64,000 nt of DNA, taken from positions 62,001-126,000 of the forward strand of contig CP073750.1 in assembly GCA_024398135.1 (NCBI GenBank), given 5' to 3'. Shown piece by piece: positions 1-8,600 of the stretch. The translations under genes and the position numbers were made by a program. Origin of the DNA: a bacterium SCSIO 12643 (lineage in GTDB: Bacteria; Bacteroidota; Bacteroidia; Flavobacteriales_G; Salibacteraceae). The notes beneath the pieces were generated by a model. That model searched no databases. It had not been told where the DNA came from and saw only the letters and a program-made list of their open reading frames with translations. Every line of letters starts with the position of its first letter. The first letter of the stretch is position 1.

Positions 1-1
1 C

Positions 2-1225
2 TTTGCATTTATGTCGGCTGCATGGGTAGAAGCCGATTTAAAGGTTTGCTACCTTACAGAGCAATATAGACAAAGCAATAACTCTTTGAATAGCATCTTA
101 AATGAGATTCGGTCCGGTGAGGTTTCTCGAAATTCGATCCTACACTTAGAAAATGCAGCACATACTGTGTTAAAAGACAATTGGGAACCCACCAAGCTTT
201 ATACCCATAATGTGGATGTAGATAGAATCAATAAAGCTGAACTAAGCCAGCTTACAGGGAAAACCAAAATATTCAAAGCCAAAACACAGGGGAATCCTAA
301 AATACTGGAAACGTTCAAAAAATCAGTTCAGGCTTCAGAAGTGATTGATCTAAAAATTGGAGCTAAGGTGATGTTTGTCAAAAACAATCCGGATTTAGGG
401 TATATCAATGGTTCTTTAGGAGAAGTGGTTGATTTTGATTCTGAAATTGGTTTCCCAATCGTTCGATTGCTTAATGGGAAAAAAATAACAGCAGTACATG
501 ATTCATGGAGCATTGATGACGATGGTGGAAAATCACTAGCCAAATACGAACAAGTTCCTTTAAGATTAGCCTGGGCCATTACCGTACATAAAAGTCAGGG
601 AATGACCTTGGATGCGGCAGAAATAGATTTGAGTAAAACCTTTGAAAAAGGTCAGGGTTATGTGGCTTTATCTCGATTAAAAGAGCTGGACAATCTAAAA
701 CTATTAGGGTTTAATCCCACAGCAATCGAAGTAGAACCTCTGGCACTTAAAGCGGATAAACGCTTTTTGGAATTATCTGGTGAAAATGAAATTCGTTTTA
801 TTGAGTCTTCCAAACTGGAACAAAACGCTAAAGAATTCATGGAATGGTGTGGTGGACTAACCGATCCAAAGGAAATTGAACGAGAAGCCAGAAAGCAAAA
901 ACAAAAAGCTTTTAAGAAGTCTACTTATGAGCAAACCAAAGAATTGGTTGAAAAGGGCTTAAATATCCTTGAAATTGCTGAAGAAAGAGGTTTGGGTGTG
1001 AGTTCGATTATCACACATCTGATTAAGTTAAAAGCTGAATATCCGAAGCTGGATTTAAGTCAATTTAAACCCAATGCGAAAGATTTAAAAGTGATTAAAG
1101 AAGCTCATCAAAAAGTAATGAAAAACAAAAAACCGGATGAGCCTTTAAAACTCGGAGTTCTGTATAATACGCTTAAAGGCGCTTATGAATATTCCGACAT
1201 TAAATTGGCACTTCTCTTTATATAA
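2..1225 (+). CDS. PIF1/RecD-like ATP-dependent DNA helicase, C-terminal part (5' end outside the window)
   Basis: The open frame already runs before the first in-frame ATG at 11 (Phe-Ala-Phe precede it) and the text there reads like the interior of a helicase, so the gene starts upstream of the window. What remains is the second half: the motif YLTEQYRQ near the beginning, then LAWAITVHKSQGMTLD and YVALSRLKEL (superfamily 1 motifs V and VI) around residues 185-230. The last ~110 residues form a helix-turn-helix segment like the helicase/RNase D C-terminal domain. The family unwinds DNA with ATP and often handles G-quadruplex or R-loop substrates. The Walker A and B motifs must lie upstream and cannot be checked. 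Helicase identity is secure; whether it is closer to PIF1 or RecD2 is not resolved. Confidence 0.85.
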   Translation, partial: FAFMSAAWVEADLKVCYLTEQYRQSNNSLNSILNEIRSGEVSRNSILHLENAAHTVLKDNWEPTKLYTHNVDVDRINKAELSQLTGKTKIFKAKTQGNPKILETFKKSVQASEVIDLKIGAKVMFVKNNPDLGYINGSLGEVVDFDSEIGFPIVRLLNGKKITAVHDSWSIDDDGGKSLAKYEQVPLRLAWAITVHKSQGMTLDAAEIDLSKTFEKGQGYVALSRLKELDNLKLLGFNPTAIEVEPLALKADKRFLELSGENEIRFIESSKLEQNAKEFMEWCGGLTDPKEIEREARKQKQKAFKKSTYEQTKELVEKGLNILEIAEERGLGVSSIITHLIKLKAEYPKLDLSQFKPNAKDLKVIKEAHQKVMKNKKPDEPLKLGVLYNTLKGAYEYSDIKLALLFI

Positions 1226-1433
1226 CGCGGCATTTATTTGGCTGATCACCTACCAATCCAATTATTATTTTAACTTATTTTCAATTTAAGGCAACTATTT
1301 TAACCGCTTTTACGTTTAGTAAGTAGTTTATTTATTGTATTTTAAAATAGATAAACTAGACGAAGAACTTAATACTCGATACGAAATTTTATTTCATAGT
1401 TAGTTAATAGTTTTAAGTTAATCAGGGCTCAAG

Positions 1434-1464
1434 AAAAGATCGCTAAAACCTGGCGATCTTTTTT
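1434..1464. terminator. Bidirectional intrinsic terminator between helicase and ABC exporter
   Basis: A perfect 10-bp inverted repeat (AAAAGATCGC at 1434-1443 and its complement at 1453-1462) with a 9-base loop is followed by T residues on the plus strand and preceded by A residues, so it can stop both convergent transcripts. The rest of the gap 1226-1477 is AT-rich and shows no gene. Confidence 0.8.
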
Positions 1465-1477
1465 GTTTTAAGTCCTT

Positions 1478-3214
1478 TTATATTCTTGCTTGATACGTGA
1501 ACAATTTATGATATCTACCTTTTAGTTCGATCAACTCATCATGGGTTCCTCGTTCTTCTATCTTTCCTTGCTCTACAACCAGAATCTGATCTGCCTGACG
1601 AATTGTACTTAATCTGTGTGCAATCACAAATGTGGTTCTCCCCTTCATCAATTCAGTTAAACTATCCTGAATCATGCTTTCACTTTCGGTATCCAAATTT
1701 GAAGTCGCTTCATCCAGAATCAGGATTTTTGGATCAGCCAATACGGCTCTGGCAATAGCAATACGTTGTCTTTGACCACCGGATAATTTCACCCCTCTCT
1801 CTCCGATCACCGTTTCCAGTCCATCTTCGAATCTATTGGTAAATTCACTTACATATGCGGCCTCAACCGCTTTTTGAATTTGCACTTCAGTGGCATGTGG
1901 ACGTGGGAAAATGATATTTTCTCGAATCGTTCCTTCAAAAAGGAAATCATCTTGCAATACAACTCCTAAATTGGCTCGATAACTTGCTAAGGTGACTTTT
2001 GAAAGGTCGTTACCATCAATCGTTACTTTTCCGGATTCCGGATTCATAAATGAAGAAACCAACCCGGCAATCGTACTTTTACCCGAACCTGAAGACCCCA
2101 CCAAAGCTGTAACTGTTCCACTTGGTGCGTCAATATCCACCCCATGTAAAACCTCTTTATCTTCTTCATAAGAAAATGTGACGTTCTCGAATCTAATATC
2201 TCCTTTAACGTTTTTCAATTCAATCGTACGATCAGTTAAATCATGTTCTTCAGTTAAATTCATTAACTCTTCTGTACGATCTAATCCCGCAAAACCCTCT
2301 GTTAATTGACTTCCGATATTGCTCATTTGCACCAAAGGAGTAATCATAAACCCCAGATAAATCGTAAAGGATAAGAAGTCACCAAAAGTCAATGATCCAT
2401 CTATCATTTTATAACCTCCCAGTCCCATAATTCCTGCGGATGCCAAACCCAATAATAAAGTGGCAGAACTAGTCACCAAAGCGGTTGAGGTCAAACTCTT
2501 CTTAATATTATGATATAAGCGCTCTACTCCTGACTGGAACGTCTTAATTTCTTGTGCTTCGGCATTAAATCCTTTAATCACTCTTACCCCATTTAAGGTC
2601 TCCGTCAAACGACCGGTCACCTCTGCATTAATCTTTCCTCGCTCTCTAAAAATTGGGCGAATAAAACTGAATGCTTTCATGGCCACAAAGGCAAAAATGG
2701 ATACCGGAATCAAAACATATGCGGTCATTTTAGGGCTAATTCTAATCAATAAAAACAAGGAAGCCACTGCGGTTAATGATCCGCCTACCATTTGAACCAA
2801 ACCAGTACCTACCAGATTTCGCACTCCTTCAACATCTGTCATAATTCTGGAAACCAATTCTCCTGACTTACTGTTATCAAAGAAATTAATAGGCAGTCCC
2901 AAAACTTTCTTCTGTACTTTAACTCTCAGTTCCGCAATCAAAAATTGCGCTTCTACACTTAGTAATCTCGTTAATAGAAATGAAGTGATCGCCTGGACAA
3001 TAATCGATGCGACTACAACCATAAGCACCGTCCACAGCATATCAATATCTTTATTCACTACCACGTCATCAATTAAATACTTGGAAGCACCTGGTAATAC
3101 TAAACTGGCCAATCGGCTGATGACAATTAATATCAGCCCCACAAACAAAAGCTTTCGTCTGGGCCATACTATAGTTTTAAATACATTGGATATACTGGTA
3201 GTAGATTTACTCAT
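1478..3214 (-). CDS. MsbA-type ABC exporter, fused permease and ATPase
   Basis: Half-transporter of 578 residues from the ATG at 3214; a TTG four codons further out is possible but unnecessary. The first ~320 residues are a six-helix type 1 exporter membrane domain. The nucleotide-binding domain carries Walker A GSSGSGKST near residue 370, signature LSGGQRQR near 475, Walker B ILILDEATS and switch IAHRLST. Such proteins work as dimers in the inner membrane and export lipids, lipopolysaccharide precursors, peptides or drugs; the substrate cannot be told from sequence. It stands alone, convergent with the helicase. A second paralogous exporter lies at 53689-55443, so the two could form a heterodimer or act separately. 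Confidence 0.9.
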   Translation of the reverse strand: MSKSTTSISNVFKTIVWPRRKLLFVGLILIVISRLASLVLPGASKYLIDDVVVNKDIDMLWTVLMVVVASIIVQAITSFLLTRLLSVEAQFLIAELRVKVQKKVLGLPINFFDNSKSGELVSRIMTDVEGVRNLVGTGLVQMVGGSLTAVASLFLLIRISPKMTAYVLIPVSIFAFVAMKAFSFIRPIFRERGKINAEVTGRLTETLNGVRVIKGFNAEAQEIKTFQSGVERLYHNIKKSLTSTALVTSSATLLLGLASAGIMGLGGYKMIDGSLTFGDFLSFTIYLGFMITPLVQMSNIGSQLTEGFAGLDRTEELMNLTEEHDLTDRTIELKNVKGDIRFENVTFSYEEDKEVLHGVDIDAPSGTVTALVGSSGSGKSTIAGLVSSFMNPESGKVTIDGNDLSKVTLASYRANLGVVLQDDFLFEGTIRENIIFPRPHATEVQIQKAVEAAYVSEFTNRFEDGLETVIGERGVKLSGGQRQRIAIARAVLADPKILILDEATSNLDTESESMIQDSLTELMKGRTTFVIAHRLSTIRQADQILVVEQGKIEERGTHDELIELKGRYHKLFTYQARI

Positions 3215-3334
3215 CTTAATTCTCAATTGATTGTTTAGGGTACGAAAATGTTTTTTTCATACGGGTGCAAATTTAGAATTATAAATAGAGCCAGTGTTTT
3301 AAAAGAATGGTATAGAATTCTTAATTTTCTTTAA

Positions 3335-5665
3335 TTATTCCAACACTTCAAACTTTTTAACCAATTCATTACCGTTTTCGTCCACAACCACTAAAACATG
3401 TGTTCCTGCTGATGCAATGATTTCTAATTGATGAAAATCCTGCGTCACCCCAATATAATTACCATCCAGGTGCCAGTAAACTTTAAGTTTAGGATGTCGA
3501 TGCACCAATTCAAAAACAGCTCTACCCTTTTGACCGGATAATTCTTTAGGAATAAAAATTTTGTTAGGGAATTTAGGGTAAATAAAATCCATTAAATGGT
3601 CATCAGCCGCTTCGCAGTCCGGTCGGATGGGTGGCAATGGTTTGTATAATGGCGATTTGATTTTGTAAAACCATTCTTGAACCGGAGGAAGCACAAACCA
3701 GCTTTTATGTAAAATCCGATCTGCCGATTCACAATTCATATTCACCCGGTATTGCTCTTGCATATCCACATGTACTTTAATGTGATATGGACACACTTTG
3801 GTGTTTTGAATCACATTTGGAATTAAAACAGTATCCACCAGATCACAGTCTTGTGAAGCTTTATGTCCACTTATCGCACAAACTCTGGTCTCCTGATAAT
3901 CAGAAACAGGTTGTTCAAACCAAACCGTATCCTTTAAATGATCAAATACATCAAACATCACCGGAGCAGCATAACCGGAGCCTGTCAGAGATGCTCGCCC
4001 TTCCCCGTCTGCGTTTCCTATCCAGACCCCGACCACATAATTTGGCGTCACTCCAATAGCCCAGGCATCTTTATTTCCAAAGCTGGTTCCCGTTTTCCAG
4101 GCAATTTTACGAGACGAACCAAATGACTTCCACCCCGTTCGACTTATCGGTCGATTTACTTCCGTTAACGCTTCAAATGTTTCGTAAATCGCAGCTGCAC
4201 TCAGGCGATCTGCTCCTACTTCCTCCTTATTGGGTATTTGCTTAAAATGACTACTGAGATACATATTAGAGCGTGAATAGGTTCCCGTTTTATTATAATG
4301 CTGTAAACGCCTTACCATTCCGGCATACATACTCGTCATTTCAATAAGTTTTCCTTCGGCTCCACCTAAAATCAAAGACAGTCCATAATGATCAGAATTA
4401 TATACTAATGAACGCATTCCCATTGCAGTTAAGTCATTATAAAATCGATCTACTCCATGTTGCTTTAGCAATCTTACAAATGGAACATTCAAAGAGCGAG
4501 ATAAAGCTTCATCGGCAGGTACGGCTCCATCAAATGTCATGTAAAAGTTCTTTGGAGAATAACCTGAAAAGTATGTGGGTATATCCGCAACCAACATTTT
4601 AGGCAGTAGTTCTCCCTGACTTAACATCGTAGCATACAGGAATGGTTTTAATAAACTTCCGGTACTTCGTGGAGCTTTGATCACATCTACATCATTTCCA
4701 TGTTTTTTAGCGGTGGTCGCATTACCCACATAAGCCACTATGCGCCCTGTCTTTGGTTCGAGAATCAGAATAGCTCCGTTATAAATATCATTATATTGAT
4801 ATTGTTTTACATAGCTATTCAGAACATTCTGTGCAGACTTTTGCAAATGCGCAGAAATATCGGTTTGTACTCTTTCTCCATTCTTTTGCTCAAATGCACG
4901 ATCCAACAGGTGATTGGCATATTGAGGTAAAGGATATGGTTTACCCGGCAAACTTTCCAATAACGCCAATTCCAAATTCTCCTCGGTGAGATATCCTTCC
5001 TTTTGCAGTTTCTTTAGCAAACGATCTCTTTTCGCTCTTAAAATTTCAGAATTCTTGCCTGGGTAAATTAATGCCGGAGCATTCGGCAACACGGCTAAAG
5101 CCGCCATTTCTGCCCAGGATAAATCATCAGCAGATCGATTGTAGTATCTCCAGGCTGCGGCATCTAATCCTACCACATTTCCACCAAAGGGCGCATTTGA
5201 AGCATACAGATTTAAGATTTCAGACTTACTATAATTGATTTCCAAATGCAATGTCCAAAACAATTCGATTAGCTTTTGAGACATCGTTCTGGACTTATTT
5301 TCTCGGAGCATTCTGGCTACCTGCATGGTGAGCGTACTTCCACCTTGCCTGATCTTTCCTGCTTTTGCGTTGACTTTAATGGCTCTGTATATTGAAAAAG
5401 GATTTATCCCTGGATGCGCATAGAAATATTGATCTTCAAAGAGTAAAATACACTTTTCAAACTTTTCGGGAACCTCCTCCATCGCAGGAAATCTCCATTG
5501 ACCATCATTCGCAATTCTGGCACCGATTAAAACACCTGTAGAATCTTCCAAAATGGTAGATGTAGGTGATTTAAATTCAGGATTTGGAATAACAAATCTG
5601 GATAGTAAAATCAGGAGCAAGATCATTCCTGCTCCCCATTTCAAGCCTATTTTGAATCTTCGCAC
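3335..5665 (-). CDS. pbpC: Penicillin-binding protein 1C (bifunctional glycosyltransferase/transpeptidase)
   Basis: 776 residues. A transmembrane anchor (about 9-27) is followed by the family 51 glycosyltransferase domain with EDQYFYAHPG (catalytic Glu77) and GGSTLTMQ (108-115). The transpeptidase domain has the S337-x-x-K340 nucleophile motif, SLN at 391-393 and KTGT at 524-527. The last ~90 residues match the PBP1C-specific C-terminal domain. It polymerises and cross-links peptidoglycan on the outer face of the inner membrane. The start is GTG, five bases after the stop codon of the alpha-2-macroglobulin gene, so the two are co-transcribed and perhaps translationally coupled. All catalytic motifs are intact. 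The symbol is given by domain layout and neighbour. Confidence 0.93.
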   Translation of the reverse strand: MRRFKIGLKWGAGMILLLILLSRFVIPNPEFKSPTSTILEDSTGVLIGARIANDGQWRFPAMEEVPEKFEKCILLFEDQYFYAHPGINPFSIYRAIKVNAKAGKIRQGGSTLTMQVARMLRENKSRTMSQKLIELFWTLHLEINYSKSEILNLYASNAPFGGNVVGLDAAAWRYYNRSADDLSWAEMAALAVLPNAPALIYPGKNSEILRAKRDRLLKKLQKEGYLTEENLELALLESLPGKPYPLPQYANHLLDRAFEQKNGERVQTDISAHLQKSAQNVLNSYVKQYQYNDIYNGAILILEPKTGRIVAYVGNATTAKKHGNDVDVIKAPRSTGSLLKPFLYATMLSQGELLPKMLVADIPTYFSGYSPKNFYMTFDGAVPADEALSRSLNVPFVRLLKQHGVDRFYNDLTAMGMRSLVYNSDHYGLSLILGGAEGKLIEMTSMYAGMVRRLQHYNKTGTYSRSNMYLSSHFKQIPNKEEVGADRLSAAAIYETFEALTEVNRPISRTGWKSFGSSRKIAWKTGTSFGNKDAWAIGVTPNYVVGVWIGNADGEGRASLTGSGYAAPVMFDVFDHLKDTVWFEQPVSDYQETRVCAISGHKASQDCDLVDTVLIPNVIQNTKVCPYHIKVHVDMQEQYRVNMNCESADRILHKSWFVLPPVQEWFYKIKSPLYKPLPPIRPDCEAADDHLMDFIYPKFPNKIFIPKELSGQKGRAVFELVHRHPKLKVYWHLDGNYIGVTQDFHQLEIIASAGTHVLVVVDENGNELVKKFEVLE

Positions 5666-5670
5666 TTATT

Positions 5671-8600
5671 CTATTGCTCTCCCGGTTTCACCACCTTCAC
5701 CCATTGTCCAGCCTCATTGGCATTAATTCTATTGTCATACATCGATTCCGCTTTCACTGCTGGGAGATAATACTCTCCCAAATAAGCGGCATTCAACAGA
5801 ATTCTAAATGTTTTGGTATGATGATTATTGTAACTCGAAAAACGGCTCAGACTAAAGTATGTATACACACGATCATCACGAATATCCTGATATTCCGGAA
5901 CATCTGCTTCATGAACATTCGGGCCTTCATCCATTCTGGTATTGTGAATCTCCCACCCTGATGGGAAAATCTGTGTCAACGCCAGATCATTTACATATTC
6001 ATGTGCATTTGGATTAGTTATCTGCACTTCTGCCATAAAATCCGTTCCTTGTTCTAAACGTGACACATCAATTTCTTCGCCTTGCATATTGGTATATTTC
6101 ACTTGAATCTTCAAGTTATTCTCAGCTGCAGCTTCTTCTCCTCTTGTAGGCGTTCCTGTAATTACTACTCTCGCATACATCAAACCTTTCCCTCTATTTT
6201 CCAACTCAATACTTCCTGAATCTGATATAGGTTTGTGTGTCTCTATATCAATCATTTTCAGCGGTAAAATAGAAGTCATTTGATCTTTCTGTTTGTTATT
6301 GATATTGAACGCAAATTTCATTTCTTTCGAAATTCCATTTTCTCCGGCAAACTTTACCATCGCCATCAAACAATAAGCGGTAGTCTGCGTACTCATCCAC
6401 CTTTTATCAGTCAAAGAGTTTGAGATCTTTTTACTTAAAGTCAAAGCTTCTTTCTTTTTACCCATAATACTCATAGACTCTAAAATCATCGCCTGATCCC
6501 GATCAACCGAACCATAAGTGTAGCTATTGGTATAATTCCCATTAGTACCCACATAGGTACTCAAGCCAGCCACCATATCTTCTGCAATTTGCTTTTGACC
6601 TGCTAAATAATAAGCGGTAGCCAATCTCCAAAGTCCAGTATCGTCCAAATCATGTTTGGCTTTAAGACGATTCATAGCACCCATTTCAGGTGATCCTGCT
6701 AATGCTAAAGTATATAGTCGATAAGCTTGCGCCATATCCAAATACCTTCTCCAATGTGTTCCACGATAAGAAGTCAATGAATATGGATTGTAGCCGTTCG
6801 CAGCACGTTTTTGATATGAAATCCATTTGTCTTTCATACCGGATGGAATCACATACCCTTTGGCTTCAGATTCCAGAATAAAATGCCCCACATAAGTAGA
6901 CCCCCAATCGCTTGAGCGGATTGCCCCAGGCCAAAAACCAAAACCACCTTCTGAATTTTGGAATAATCTCAATCGATCTAATGCGGCTTTCACATTTTCA
7001 CTGGCTCGCTCAAACGCTCTTTGATCTGTTCCGGGATCCATTACATCTTTTAAGTACAACTGTGGGAATGCTCTGGAAGTGGTTTGTTCTACACATCCAT
7101 GCGGATAGTCTAGCAGATATTTCAATCTGCGTTCAAAATCAACTGGTGGCATATTGGATAATTCCAGAGTAGCTGAGTTGGTCCCTTCTACTCCAAACAA
7201 CTGATATCCTGTTTGCCATGTTTTCCCTCCATATACGACTGCATCAATGTATTTCGTCATTGGTGGGTTTGGATTTCGTACAGCCAGTTCTATATCATAA
7301 CTTGCCTTTTCTCCCGCTCCCGAAACCTCAACATGCACCGTTCCTTTCCCAATCTTCTCTAAAACCTCCAGATCAAAGGTGACCACCTGATCATCAGGTT
7401 GTGTGAATGTGATCATTTTTTCTTTGACATAGTCCGATTTAAACATTCCATTGGCTTTTACCTTCACTTTTACCTTTTTCACCTTTTTGTCCATCGCAAA
7501 AACGGTAACTGGGAGTTTTACTTTCTCTCCCGGACCTAAAACTCTTGGTAATGTGGCCAATACCATCAATGGCTTTTTAACCGGAGTTGTTTTCTCCGCA
7601 CTTCCGTATCGCTGATCTTCAGCAGCAATCACCATGGTACGCACCGATCCCACATAATTCGGAATAGAAATCACATGCTCATTTTCATCTCCCGATTTCA
7701 ATTCAAATGGTCCAATAAACTTAACCATCGGTTTGAATCGGTTGACTTTGTCTTTGTCAGAATTATTCATTCCTTCATCTCCACCAATACTTAAAATACG
7801 CTCAATCTCTCCTCCGTATGCGCCAATCACCTCATCATACATATCCCAGGTTTTCACACCTAATGCTTCTCTCGCATAGAAATTTGCATGTGGTTTTGGC
7901 GTTTTGAATCGTGTTAAATCTAAGAGGCCCTCATCAACCATTGCCACTACATAGGTCATTGGTTTACCTTCTTTCTCTTTAATAGAGATTTTCAGGTCCG
8001 TTTCAGGCGCCAATTCATCCGGCATTTCTATGATTGGTTCCAACTTCGTATCCGGGTCTTCTACTTCAATTGGCATCACGCCATACATACGAATTGGAAG
8101 GTTATTTTCATGGGCATGAGGCTGCACCAATGTGACGCTGACATAAGCATTAGGTGCCATTTCAGGAGTAATTTTAATGGTATGATGTAATTCTCCACCT
8201 GATACTTCCAGCCATTGCGCATCGATCACTTTCGTTCCGTTTTCAATGGTCACTAATGCACGTCCACTTGCACTGGTTGGGACCACAATCTTAGCTTCTT
8301 CTCCCACTTTATACGAATCCTTATTCGTTGAGAAACTCAATACAGAAGCGCCTCCGGGATTTTCCCGGTTTCCACGATTCACCCAGGCTGGCCAATCTAC
8401 ATAGAATATGGTTCCTGTACTATGTCCACCATCTCGATCAATCACACGAACCAGATATCTTCCCCAATCCGGATATTCAATTTGAATCGGAATTTTCCCT
8501 TTGCCATTTTTGGTATGTATCACTGTTTTTGAAACCAGATTTTTATACGAGTTTCCGGTATAGTTTGCCAGGTATTCATGAGAAACATCCCACCACCAAC